From: an uncultured Flavobacteriales bacterium
GTDB lineage: Bacteria > Bacteroidota > Bacteroidia > Flavobacteriales > BACL11
Direction: 5' to 3'
DNA: 64,000 nucleotides
Assembly: GCA_943789505.1 (NCBI GenBank)
Contig: CALSUJ010000001.1
Span: 806,001 to 870,000, forward strand
Below the pieces are notes generated by a model. The model searched no databases. It worked only from the letters and a program-made list of their open reading frames with translations, and was not told the DNA's origin. The translations under genes and the position numbers were made by a program. Below, in pieces: positions 45,352 through 53,857 of this stretch. Numbering within the stretch: the first letter of the stretch is position 1; each line of letters starts with the position of its first letter.

Positions 45352-47376
45352 TTAATTTATATATTTAACAAGCATTTTAGGAAGATAAATAATATCAAAA
45401 ATTAATGCTATAACAGCTGCTATAATAGTAATTATCGACAATTGACTTATGGATTTAAATTCAGAAAACAAAAGTGGAAACAATGTGAAAATAATGACAA
45501 CAGATGTTTTGATAACAGCCTTGTAAGTATACATTTGACAATGAGAAATTGATTCCTGTATACTCAAACCTCTATTCCTAGACATACTATAGGCATTAAT
45601 AATATGTATTGAATCATCAACAATTAAACCAAAGACGATAGCTAAAATAAATGCATTAGAAAGACTAAAATAGAAACCAAAAATTGACAGTAATCCTATA
45701 GTAGTCAGTAAAGGCAATATATTTGGAATTAATGAAATTGGGAAATAATACCAATTAAAATTATTTAGTAAAACAAAAACTAGACCAATTATTATTATTG
45801 CTAAAATTAAACCTAATATAATTTCAAAAGTCATTTTATTACTAATCTTATCAAATAGAAACCCCACACCAGCAATTTCTAAATCTAAAGAAAGATCATT
45901 TGATTTTATTAGTATATCATCAAAAATAACCGCTGATTGACTAGATCCAATATCTTTCATTCTGGCCTTTATAAGATATTCATTATTATCAGGCTTTGAA
46001 AAATCATTTAATGAAAAATCAATAACAAAATTATGATTTAGAATAATCTCCTTAAGCGAATCCAAACTAGATAAGGATGGGCTCTCATTTTTTACAATAA
46101 AAGTTACCGGTTTTATTCCCCCAAATTCTCTATCAAAGAAATTAATATCAGTATATAAATCGGAATTTTTATTAATTTCATCTGTTATAAAATTATCAAC
46201 TTTAAAATTATTAAATGCTAAAAAAGAAAGAACTAAAAAGGAGGCTAGTAATACATATGAATAGGATTTTTTAATATGAACAATTGAAACTATTAAATCA
46301 TCTAAAAAATGATTATTTTTAATATTCTTATTTATATTAAAATCAATAATTAATGAATACAATATGACAATTACAAACAAAGAAATGAAAATTGTAATAG
46401 TAGTAATAACACCAAATCTAAACAAAGGAATTAAAGATGAGAACATAAAACTTAAAAACCCAATAGCAGTAGTTAGAGATGTAATAAATACGGGCATACC
46501 AATTTTCTCTAACTGAGTTTTAAAGGATCTAAATTTGTTTTTATACAATTTATCAGAATTAAGTAAATGCATAAAATCTGATATCGTAATAATAAAAACT
46601 ATTGCTGGTATAAGGATCATCACTAACTCAATACCACCAAACAATTTGTTTGAAAGGCTAAATGAGAAAATTAAAGAAATACAAACCGAGATGAAATTTA
46701 TTAAAACTAGTTTAATATTTCCTAAATAAAAATACAAAACCAAACTACATAGAATACTACTTAAAATAATAAATAAAAGCAACTCTTTAGTCACGTTGTC
46801 TTGCATATAAATTTCTGACTTTATCTGACCTGTTATATATACTTTTATATTATTCTGAGAAAATTCCTTTTCTAATTTATTGAGGTAGGATCTTTTTTGA
46901 CCTTCACTATCAAGGTCTTTAGATTTTATAATGAATAAAAACGAATTTAAATCTTCTGTAGCAAATTTACTTCCGTATTTTTTTATTTTTGAAAGTGAAG
47001 TTTTATATTTATCATAATTATCAATATCAAAAATCTTAACTGCAAATGGAATGACACTTGATTTTATTAAAACTCTCTCATTAAAAATACTTCTGACAGA
47101 TTTTGTATTTTGATCTTTAGATAACTTTAGTGACACATTAGATAAATCTAACAAATCTTGAAATTTAACTGAATCTTGAAATTCAACAGCTAACAAAATT
47201 AAATTCTTATCATCTAGAGATTTGTCAATAATATCTTGACTCTCATTTGATAATTCAATTATTCTTTCGCTTTCATAAAAAATTTTTAATCCACTAATAT
47301 TATTTAATGAAACTAATAATAACACTAAAATAAGTGAAAGGAAGATGTATTTATATTTCCATAAAACTTTGATCAT
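45352..47376 (-). CDS. RND/MMPL-family membrane transporter
   Basis: 674-residue protein with the RND layout: one N-terminal helix (about 12-30), a periplasmic loop, five helices (about 195-345) including the FGVITTITIFISLFVIVIL segment, another helix near 375-395, a second loop and five C-terminal helices (about 510-670) with the FGLIVDDSIHIINAYSM motif in which Asp residues couple protons. Compact compared with multidrug RND pumps, nearer to MMPL/HpnN lipid or pigment exporters. The cargo is unknown. The start overlaps the SDR stop by 4 bp. Confidence 0.85.
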   Translation of the reverse strand: MIKVLWKYKYIFLSLILVLLLVSLNNISGLKIFYESERIIELSNESQDIIDKSLDDKNLILLAVEFQDSVKFQDLLDLSNVSLKLSKDQNTKSVRSIFNERVLIKSSVIPFAVKIFDIDNYDKYKTSLSKIKKYGSKFATEDLNSFLFIIKSKDLDSEGQKRSYLNKLEKEFSQNNIKVYITGQIKSEIYMQDNVTKELLLFIILSSILCSLVLYFYLGNIKLVLINFISVCISLIFSFSLSNKLFGGIELVMILIPAIVFIITISDFMHLLNSDKLYKNKFRSFKTQLEKIGMPVFITSLTTAIGFLSFMFSSLIPLFRFGVITTITIFISLFVIVILYSLIIDFNINKNIKNNHFLDDLIVSIVHIKKSYSYVLLASFLVLSFLAFNNFKVDNFITDEINKNSDLYTDINFFDREFGGIKPVTFIVKNESPSLSSLDSLKEIILNHNFVIDFSLNDFSKPDNNEYLIKARMKDIGSSQSAVIFDDILIKSNDLSLDLEIAGVGFLFDKISNKMTFEIILGLILAIIIIGLVFVLLNNFNWYYFPISLIPNILPLLTTIGLLSIFGFYFSLSNAFILAIVFGLIVDDSIHIINAYSMSRNRGLSIQESISHCQMYTYKAVIKTSVVIIFTLFPLLFSEFKSISQLSIITIIAAVIALIFDIIYLPKMLVKYIN

Positions 47377-48038
47377 TTTACAAGTGTTGACATTCCCCCG
47401 TCAACACTAAAATCCTGCCCAGTTATCCAGCTTGACTGTTCTGAAATGAGAAAGCTAATCATTGAAGAAATATCTGAAACAGAGCCCACTCTATTTAAGG
47501 GATGTTTATCTGACATTCTTTCAATCATATTCTCATCCTTTAAAAACTTTTGAGACATAGTACTATTAAATAGTGAAGGTGAAATAGTATTTAATCGTAT
47601 TTTAGGGGACCATTCAGCTGCTAGAGTTCTACTTAAGGAAGTAATTGCTGATTTACACATTGCAATAGAAGCATGAAAAGGCATACCAAGTTTTGCTGCT
47701 ACAGAGCTAAACATAACAATTGAAGAATTATTATTTAAACTTCTTTCGTAAAATTTCAAAATATTTAATAAGCCAACTACATTAATATTATAATCATTTT
47801 GAAATTCTTCAATTTTAATTCTTTTGAATGGTTTTAAATTTATATTACCTGGAAAATAAACAATTCCATCTAAGCTTTCAATTTTAGGGAATGTTAAAGT
47901 ATCTAGAGGGTCAAAATCTTTAAAATCAGAAAAAGTATGATTTCGACTTAATCTGATAAAATTATAGTTATTATTATGCTTATCAAATAAGTCAATTGAT
48001 ACTTTACTACTAGAGCCTACTAACAAAATATTTTTCAT
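47373..48038 (-). CDS. Short-chain dehydrogenase/reductase (classical SDR)
   Basis: 221-residue NAD(P)-dependent oxidoreductase. Cofactor loop is NILLVGSSSKVSIDLF (degenerate Gly motif), catalytic Ser in VMFSSVAAKLGMPFHASIAMCKSA; the usual Tyr-x-x-x-Lys Tyr is replaced (HASIAMCKSA, with Ala-Ser in place of Tyr) while the Lys is kept. C-terminal SWITGQDFSVDGG fits the family. The missing Tyr suggests changed or absent activity. First gene of the operon with the RND/MMPL protein. Confidence 0.78.
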   Translation of the reverse strand: MKNILLVGSSSKVSIDLFDKHNNNYNFIRLSRNHTFSDFKDFDPLDTLTFPKIESLDGIVYFPGNINLKPFKRIKIEEFQNDYNINVVGLLNILKFYERSLNNNSSIVMFSSVAAKLGMPFHASIAMCKSAITSLSRTLAAEWSPKIRLNTISPSLFNSTMSQKFLKDENMIERMSDKHPLNRVGSVSDISSMISFLISEQSSWITGQDFSVDGGMSTLVK

Positions 48039-48061
48039 AATTATCGTTTAAATAAGAAGGA

Positions 48062-48086
48062 GCCTAATATATAATCAGACTCCTTC
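48062..48086 (-). terminator. Terminator of the fasciclin gene
   Basis: Inverted arms AAGGAG and CTCCTT around an AT-rich loop, with T-rich sequence on the minus strand, 20-40 bp after the fasciclin stop. Confidence 0.6.
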
Positions 48087-48104
48087 ATGAAAAAATTATA
48101 TTAA

Positions 48105-49424
48105 CTATTTTTTATTAAAGATTTTAACAACTGAACCATCTTCAAAAACATTAAATATTATTTGATTTTTTAAGTTTTTTCTTACTTTCTCTCCTAGAAT
48201 ATTAACAGAGTATAAATACCTCTTTTCTAAACTATTATAATCAATAATATCTGTTGTTGTTGGGATTAAGACAGCATCAATAACATGCACTACACCATTG
48301 TCAGCTACAATATCAGCTATGGTTACCATAGCATTGTCAATGAATACTCCCATTGAGTTAATTGTTACCGTTACATCTGTTCCAAGTAATGTAGTTACAA
48401 CTTGATTATTTGATAACATTCCTGACATTACGCTAGATCCAACAACATGGTGCTTTAAAATATCAGTTAACTGAGGGATGTCAGCTAGCAATGCTGCAAC
48501 TGTACCTGATGGTAACAAATTAAATGCAGCGTCAGTTGGAGCAAATAATGTCAATGTTCCAGGATCTGATAAAACACCATTCAAGGCACAAGCATCAATT
48601 GCAACTTTTAAAGTAGTATGGTTAGCTGAATTTGAAACTATATCATAAATTGAAGATGCTGGTATTAAAACAGCATCAATTACATGTACAACACCATTGT
48701 CAGCTACAATATCAGCTACAGTTACCATTGCATTATCAATGAAGACTCCCATTGAATTAATTGTTACCGTTACATCTGTTCCAAGTAATGTTGTAACTAT
48801 TTGATTATTTGATAACATTCCTGACATTACGCTAGCTCCTACAACATGGTGCTTTAAAATATCTGTTAATGCTGGAATATCAGCTAGCAATGCTGCAACT
48901 GTACCTGATGGTAACAAATTAAATGCAGCATCAGTTGGAGCAAATAATGTCAATGTTCCAGGATCTGATAAAACACCATTTAAGGCACAAGCATCAATAG
49001 CTACTTTTAAAGTAGTATGGTTAGAAGAATTTGATACTATATCATAAATTGAATTAGATGGTGCTCCATTAACTACAATAGTACCAACCATACCTGCAGC
49101 AGCATGTGATCCTACTGAGCAGTCGTAAGTATAATTTCCTGGCACATTAAAAATATGAGTGTAAATTATTGCGCCTACAACATTAGTAGTATTAGACTGA
49201 AAGCTTACAGGATTATTAAAACTTGATCCTGTCTGAGAATTGATATCAGCATTAACATCATGATTTCCTCCATCATTAATCCACTCTACAGTGTCTCCCG
49301 CGATAATAGTTAGATTAGCTGGAGTGAAATAATAGGACCCTGCATTAATTGAGTGAATAGTTGCACTTAAAGAACTTGCGAAAAGACAAGTTAAGAAAGT
49401 TAAAAATAGTTTGTTTGTTTTCAT
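48105..49424 (-). CDS. Secreted cupredoxin plus double fasciclin-domain protein
   Basis: 439-residue exported protein: signal MKTNKLFLTFLTCLFASSLSA, then a plastocyanin-like cupredoxin domain (AGDTVEWINDGGNHDVNA with a candidate copper His, and YDCSVGSHAAAGMVGTIVV with Cys and His ligands). Two fasciclin domains follow, nearly identical to each other (each has TLTLFAPTDAAFNLLPSGTV, ILKHHVVG and DNGVVHVIDAVLIP). The end NILGEKVRKNLKNQ and IFNVFEDGSVVKIFN is a sorting tail like those of the other secreted proteins. Role: probably surface adhesion, with a possible copper site in the first domain. Monocistronic. Confidence 0.87.
   Translation of the reverse strand: MKTNKLFLTFLTCLFASSLSATIHSINAGSYYFTPANLTIIAGDTVEWINDGGNHDVNADINSQTGSSFNNPVSFQSNTTNVVGAIIYTHIFNVPGNYTYDCSVGSHAAAGMVGTIVVNGAPSNSIYDIVSNSSNHTTLKVAIDACALNGVLSDPGTLTLFAPTDAAFNLLPSGTVAALLADIPALTDILKHHVVGASVMSGMLSNNQIVTTLLGTDVTVTINSMGVFIDNAMVTVADIVADNGVVHVIDAVLIPASSIYDIVSNSANHTTLKVAIDACALNGVLSDPGTLTLFAPTDAAFNLLPSGTVAALLADIPQLTDILKHHVVGSSVMSGMLSNNQVVTTLLGTDVTVTINSMGVFIDNAMVTIADIVADNGVVHVIDAVLIPTTTDIIDYNSLEKRYLYSVNILGEKVRKNLKNQIIFNVFEDGSVVKIFNKK
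48262..49059. repeat. 399-bp tandem duplication of a fasciclin domain
   Basis: Units 48262-48660 and 48661-49059 are nearly identical at DNA level and in frame (133 codons each), which points to a recent duplication or gene conversion. Confidence 0.8.
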
Positions 49425-49475
49425 TTTAGTTTAGTTTAGTTTAAAAAAGATTAATTAATGTTTTATTATTAGAAT

Positions 49476-49661
49476 TTATATTTCTGTGGCAAATGTATAT
49501 TCACCTGTTGGATACATATCCAACCATTTTTTTAGCTGTTCTTTAGTTTTTAATGTAACAGTCATAGTTTTAGTCTTAAAAATAATACTCGGAGAATTAT
49601 TTTTAATTTTATCTAAGATTTTTTCTGCTTTCTTTTTTTTCAATAGTTTGTAATTGCTCAT
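49476..49661 (-). CDS. Small basic protein divergent from DUF2452
   Basis: 61-residue soluble protein starting MSNYKLLKKKKAEKILDK, with a Lys-rich first half and an end KKWLDMYPTGEYTFATEI. I prefer the Met at 49661 because the upstream extension would overlap the promoter -7 box on this strand (49689-49696). No family known. It shares a divergent promoter region and an operator of the carotenoid-island type with the DUF2452 gene, so it probably belongs to the same regulon. Confidence 0.55.
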   Translation of the reverse strand: MSNYKLLKKKKAEKILDKIKNNSPSIIFKTKTMTVTLKTKEQLKKWLDMYPTGEYTFATEI

Positions 49662-49688
49662 GCTTATATTTTTTAGTTTTTGACATTG

Positions 49689-49723
49689 CAAATGTATAGT
49701 TTTTTTTGATAAAAGCTATACAA
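49689..49723. promoter_or_regulatory. Candidate CarH/LitR operator 2: TTGTATAG-N16-CTATACATTTG
   Basis: On the minus strand TTGTATAG (49723-49716), 16 bp and CTATACA (49699-49693) form a perfect 7-bp inverted repeat, followed by TTTG. The right part contains a TACATTTG -7 box (49696-49689) for the small minus-strand gene; the element also sits upstream of the DUF2452 gene. An extra half-site TGTATA lies at 49735-49740. Identical arms and spacing occur at 54766-54795. Confidence 0.65.
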
Positions 49724-49796
49724 TTATATTAAAATGTATAATTCATTAATAAAAAAGATATACAAAATAAAAATATTAGTTAATATTGCACAAATT

Positions 49797-50183
49797 ATGA
49801 ATATGAAAAAACCAGATAATGTTGTATTCGATATCCAATCACAGGAATATGATTCTTATAAAAAAAATTATCCAACAGACTTAGGTAGCCCAGTATTTGA
49901 CAGCTCAGTATTAAAGAAAGATAATTTTGCTTTTAAACATTTAAAGGCCAAATTTGATGAGCTAAATACAGAGTATACCAGTTTATTAACTACATTAAAG
50001 TGGAATGAGATAATATATAATTCAGAACATAACTTTACTCCTATTGCAGGGGAAGAATATCATTTATATAAAAATAAAAACATTACATTTCTAAGCATGA
50101 TAGAGCCAAACCAATGGGAAATGAAATATATAGCAACATTCAGATTATCAGCAAATGATATTTGGGAAAAAATTAATGAATAA
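49797..50183 (+). CDS. DUF2452 protein
   Basis: 128-residue protein. It starts at the ATG 49797 giving NMKKPDNVVFDIQSQEYDSY, typical of the DUF2452 family; the ORF's 5' extension to 49734 lies in the operator region. Core: LTTLKWNEIIYNSEHNFTPIAGEEYHLYKN, ending DIWEKIN. A TAATATTG box (49781-49788) is a near-consensus -7 element. DUF2452 has no established function. It is followed 3 bp later by the SOUL-MsrA gene, making a two-gene unit. Confidence 0.8.
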   Translation: MNMKKPDNVVFDIQSQEYDSYKKNYPTDLGSPVFDSSVLKKDNFAFKHLKAKFDELNTEYTSLLTTLKWNEIIYNSEHNFTPIAGEEYHLYKNKNITFLSMIEPNQWEMKYIATFRLSANDIWEKINE

Positions 50184-50186
50184 AAA

Positions 50187-51302
50187 ATGAAAACACTTAC
50201 AATAGTATCAATAATAATATTGCTACTTTTTTTTGCGAAAAACCTTTTTTCTGTAGATGCAGAAAAAAATTACACACTAATTAAAAAGTTAGATAAAATT
50301 GAAATTAGGAAATATAAAAGCTCAATTTACGCAAGTTTTATTCCGAAAAATGAAAAAGAAAGAAATAGCTCATTTAGAAAAGTCGCATCATTTATTTTTG
50401 GTGATAATACAAAAAATGAAAAAATAAGTATGACATCTCCTGTAGTTATAAAAATACACAATGATTACGAGATGGCCTTTATAATGCCTAAAAAATATAA
50501 CCTTGAAAATTTACCTAAACCAGGTAATAAAGAAATAAACATTTACACTCAGCCAGGTACTCTAAAGGCATGTATTTCATACTCTGGATATACGAACAAA
50601 GCTGTTGAAAATAAAAAGATAAATGAACTAAAAAACATCTTACTAAAATACAACTACAATCACAAAAATGATTTTGAAATATTAGTATATAATTCTCCTT
50701 TTGAATTTACAAATCGTAAAAATGAAATAATTGTCACAATAAATATGGATACTAAAAATAATGAAAAAATATCAACACTAAAGAACATCTATTTAGGAGG
50801 GGGATGCTTTTGGTGTACTGAAGCTGTATTTGAACAGGTTAAAGGCGTAGAAACTGTAGTAAGTGGATATTCAGGAGGGAAGATAAAAAACCCATCTTAC
50901 AAAGAAGTATCAAAAGGCTTAACTAGTCATGCTGAAGTTTGTAAAATTACATATGATGAAAATATAATAAAACTACATGAACTAGTTGAGATTTTCTTTT
51001 ATTACCATGACCCTACAACCTTAAACAGACAGGGCAATGATCATGGAGCACATTACAGATCAATAATACTTTATAATAATAAAGAAGAAAAAGCAATAAT
51101 CAATACAGTCAAAAATAAAATTAACAAAGAAAAATATGATGGTAGAATAATTACAGAAATAAAAGAATTTTCCAATTTTTATTATGCTGAAGAATTACAT
51201 CAAAATTATTTTAATGAAAATTCATCTCAGCCGTACTGCGAAATAGTTATTTTTCCTAAAGTAAGTAAGGTTAGAGCTGAACTAAATAAATATTTTAGAT
51301 AG
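50187..51302 (+). CDS. msrA: SOUL heme-binding domain fused to peptide-methionine (S)-S-oxide reductase
   Basis: 371-residue fusion. N-terminal membrane anchor or signal (residues 4-20); SOUL domain about 24-188 (KLDKIEIRKYKSSIYASFIP, KISMTSPVVIKIH, YEMAFIMPKKY, EILVYNSPFEF); MsrA domain about 198-371 with catalytic GGGCFWCTEAVFEQVKGV and GYSGG, HAEVCKI, YYHDPTTLNRQGNDHGAHYRS. All key MsrA residues are present. The anchor would place the enzyme in the periplasm or at the membrane, where it repairs methionine sulfoxide. SOUL domains bind heme or tetrapyrroles, so coupling of oxidative repair to a pigment-induced photo-oxidative signal is plausible. It ends next to the convergent crtY gene. Confidence 0.9.
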   Translation: MKTLTIVSIIILLLFFAKNLFSVDAEKNYTLIKKLDKIEIRKYKSSIYASFIPKNEKERNSSFRKVASFIFGDNTKNEKISMTSPVVIKIHNDYEMAFIMPKKYNLENLPKPGNKEINIYTQPGTLKACISYSGYTNKAVENKKINELKNILLKYNYNHKNDFEILVYNSPFEFTNRKNEIIVTINMDTKNNEKISTLKNIYLGGGCFWCTEAVFEQVKGVETVVSGYSGGKIKNPSYKEVSKGLTSHAEVCKITYDENIIKLHELVEIFFYYHDPTTLNRQGNDHGAHYRSIILYNNKEEKAIINTVKNKINKEKYDGRIITEIKEFSNFYYAEELHQNYFNENSSQPYCEIVIFPKVSKVRAELNKYFR

Positions 51303-52007
51303 TTACCTTTTTACAAAGTTTAAAAAATTGACATTTCTGAATGCCTCATAAAGCAAAACATTCAATAATATTAATAGATAGCCATAAAAAAAATCTTCAA
51401 TCGGTATTGTAAATATTCTGAATCCTAAGTTTTGTACGTCATTGTACCAGACCACTTCATTTTCAATAAACATTCCAGTAAGTAGCCCATTACTAAGAAA
51501 CATAAAAGGCAAAATGCTAATGAATGAAATTGTAATTGTATTAACATTAATCCTTCTATAGAAACAAAATAAAAGCACAATGGATAATAATCCAAAAGTG
51601 TAAGCTGTATACATTTTATCAATATTAGATATAAATAAAATTGATGATAAAAGAAATAAAATAGAAATAGTAATTCTTGATTTATAAATCAAATTAATTT
51701 TAGGATAATATTCGCGTATTATAAAATAGGTGAATACACATGCATAAGGAATACAGATAAAAAACAAACCTTCCTCAAGTGGAATATTCTGAGTGATAAA
51801 TAATCCAGTTAGATAATCTGATCTAAAACCCCACACTCCCATTTCAACAAATATATGATCCCAAATAATGAATAAAATAGCTATAATGATATTTGCAGGA
51901 ATAAAATATCTCCATTGCTTATAAAATTTATGTTTGAGTAAAAAACTAAAAATAAAAGGAATAATTATACAGCCAACATTTATGAATAAATATAAGTATT
52001 GTTTCAT
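51303..52007 (-). CDS. crtY: Lycopene cyclase (CrtYcd-type, fused)
   Basis: 234-residue membrane protein with about seven helices, the fused form of the heterodimeric CrtYc-CrtYd lycopene beta-cyclase. Two internal repeats are seen: DHIFVEMGVWGF with ITQNIPLEEGLFF (first half) and VVWYNDVQNLGFRIFTIPIEDFFYG (second half), the second containing the conserved acidic Pro-x-Glu-Asp motif. It would turn lycopene into beta-carotene. ATGA overlap with crtZ shows coupling; last gene of the carH operon. Confidence 0.88.
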   Translation of the reverse strand: MKQYLYLFINVGCIIIPFIFSFLLKHKFYKQWRYFIPANIIIAILFIIWDHIFVEMGVWGFRSDYLTGLFITQNIPLEEGLFFICIPYACVFTYFIIREYYPKINLIYKSRITISILFLLSSILFISNIDKMYTAYTFGLLSIVLLFCFYRRINVNTITISFISILPFMFLSNGLLTGMFIENEVVWYNDVQNLGFRIFTIPIEDFFYGYLLILLNVLLYEAFRNVNFLNFVKR

Positions 52008-52468
52008 TTTCTATTGTATTGCTCTCTAAAGTATTTAAAAGGCACAATAAGCATACCAAAACTTTCACCATCATATTTATCTAAATACTTGTGATGAACT
52101 TTATGACCCTTTCTTAATGAAAGTAAGTACTGAGATTTTGTTTTTTTAAACCATTTAAATCTTTGATGTATAAATACATCATGAACAAGGAAATAGGCAA
52201 TGCCATAAAACAAGATACCTAAACCAATAAAAAACAAATAATTTAAAGCTGGAAATGTACCATGATAAAAAAGCATGATACTAGGAATGGCAAAGACTAG
52301 AAAAAAAGTATCATTTTTCTCAAAAATACTGTTATAACGGGGTTGATGATGATCCTTGTGTAATACCCAAAGAAAACCATGCATAACATATTTATGGGTA
52401 AACCAAGTAACACATTCCATAACTAAAAAAGTTAATAATGTGATTGTAAAGCAGTTAAGTATGTACAT
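52004..52468 (-). CDS. crtZ: Beta-carotene hydroxylase
   Basis: 154-residue membrane di-iron hydroxylase of the fatty acid hydroxylase superfamily. The His clusters are HKYVMHG, HKDHHQ, HDVFIHQRF and KVHHKY, matching the CrtZ pattern. It adds the 3 and 3' hydroxyls to beta-carotene to give zeaxanthin. No ketolase (CrtW) gene is in the window, so zeaxanthin is the predicted end product here. It follows the TIGR01777 gene by 14 bp. Confidence 0.92.
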   Translation of the reverse strand: MYILNCFTITLLTFLVMECVTWFTHKYVMHGFLWVLHKDHHQPRYNSIFEKNDTFFLVFAIPSIMLFYHGTFPALNYLFFIGLGILFYGIAYFLVHDVFIHQRFKWFKKTKSQYLLSLRKGHKVHHKYLDKYDGESFGMLIVPFKYFREQYNRK

Positions 52469-52482
52469 ATAATTATAATATT

Positions 52483-53388
52483 TTATTTTCTAAATTCTTT
52501 GTCAATCGCAACATCAACATTTGGATATTTAAAATTAAAACCAGTTGATTTTAATTTATCTACAGAAACAGCTATATCAGATGAAACAATTTTTATTCGT
52601 TGACCAAGCAAGAACTTTAGTACAAAAGTAGGTATCTTTAAAAGAAGAGAATATTTAAAATATTTATTTTTAATAATATTTAAAAATTCTTCTTGATTAC
52701 TCTTCTTATCAGTTGCAATATTATAAGCCCCATTAACATTTTTATTTTTTAATGAAAATAAAATAAAATTCGCTAAATCGTCTAAATGTATCCATTCAAA
52801 AGATTGTTTTCTACTTCCTAAAATTGGTGCAACCCCTAACTTCATTGATAAAAGAATAGGTTTAAGAAATCCTGTCGTCTTAGTTAAGATCAAAGAAATT
52901 CTCAATCTAATAACACGAGAATCAATTCCTTCGAATGCACTAGCAGCACTCTCCCAGTCAACAGCTAATTTTGACAACCAATCTTTAGATGGCAAATCGT
53001 TTTCATTCTTTAAACCGATAGAATCAAAACCATAATACCCTATAGCTGAAGCACTAATAAAAGTTTTAATATTGATTTCTTTTTCTTTACAATAATCAAA
53101 TATTAGTTTAGCAGCATTTACCCTACTTGAGTACATCTTTTTTTTATTTTTTTCAGTCCATTTATTAATTATACCATATCCTGAAAGATGAATAACATGC
53201 GAACATTTTTCCAAAGGAGTTTTATCAAAGATCTTATTTTCAACATCCCAATAAAAGATATCTTTATTATTAATAATATTAAAATTTGAAGAATAGAATA
53301 AGACTTCAAAACCATCCAATTCTAACATTTTAGCAACAACTTTTGCCAAAGTTCCGCTTGCCCCAGTAATAAGAACTATCTCCTTCAT
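52483..53388 (-). CDS. TIGR01777-family NAD(P)-dependent epimerase
   Basis: 301-residue extended SDR. Cofactor loop VLITGASGTLAKVVAKML, catalytic segment FISASAIGYYGFD (Ser, Tyr-Tyr) and FEWIHLDDLANFILF; the C-terminal DUF1731-like part ends FNFKYPNVDVAI. Members are often found near photolyase genes and light-response regulators in marine bacteria, without a proven reaction. Here it is third in the operon after the B12-type regulator and the SRPBCC gene, 6 bp from the latter. Confidence 0.85.
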   Translation of the reverse strand: MKEIVLITGASGTLAKVVAKMLELDGFEVLFYSSNFNIINNKDIFYWDVENKIFDKTPLEKCSHVIHLSGYGIINKWTEKNKKKMYSSRVNAAKLIFDYCKEKEINIKTFISASAIGYYGFDSIGLKNENDLPSKDWLSKLAVDWESAASAFEGIDSRVIRLRISLILTKTTGFLKPILLSMKLGVAPILGSRKQSFEWIHLDDLANFILFSLKNKNVNGAYNIATDKKSNQEEFLNIIKNKYFKYSLLLKIPTFVLKFLLGQRIKIVSSDIAVSVDKLKSTGFNFKYPNVDVAIDKEFRK

Positions 53389-53394
53389 ATTAAC

Positions 53395-53853
53395 TTATTT
53401 ATTAAACATTTTCTCCATTATATTAAACCTATAATCGAAAATATATTTTAACTTTTTCTTTATAAAAAAGTAATTCGCAATAGTTCCTAAAAATCCAAAT
53501 GGAGGAATATAAGTGACAATATCTTTCATAACAACATATTCACCTTTATCCTCAAAAATATGTTGATGATGCCAAAGCTTATAAGGGCCAAGTCTTTGCT
53601 CATCAACAAACAAATAATTTTTTTTAACTTGAGTAATCTCAGTTACCCAATCCATTTTTAAATTTAATAAAGGTGAAACTTTGTAAGTAATAATCATACC
53701 CGAATAAATTTTTTCATCTTGATTACCTGAGTTCACCACAAATTTCATTTCATTTGGAGTAATAAGCTCTAAATTTTTAGGATAAGTAACAAAATTCCAT
53801 AACTCATCTATCTTACAATTTATTACTTGTTCTTTTTTAATTTGATAGTACAT
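53395..53853 (-). CDS. SRPBCC (START-like) family protein
   Basis: 152-residue protein of the ligand-binding SRPBCC fold. It begins MYYQIKKEQVINCKIDELWNF, then SGMIITYKVSPLLNLKMDWVTEI, LWHHQHIFED and VVMKDIVTYIPPFGFLG, with a C-terminal helix MEKMFNK. The family carries a hydrophobic pocket for lipids or pigments. It is 4 bp downstream of the regulator gene and 6 bp upstream of the TIGR01777 gene. This trio (MerR, SRPBCC, TIGR01777) recurs in light-response loci of several bacteria. Confidence 0.85.
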   Translation of the reverse strand: MYYQIKKEQVINCKIDELWNFVTYPKNLELITPNEMKFVVNSGNQDEKIYSGMIITYKVSPLLNLKMDWVTEITQVKKNYLFVDEQRLGPYKLWHHQHIFEDKGEYVVMKDIVTYIPPFGFLGTIANYFFIKKKLKYIFDYRFNIMEKMFNK

Positions 53854-53857
53854 ATAA

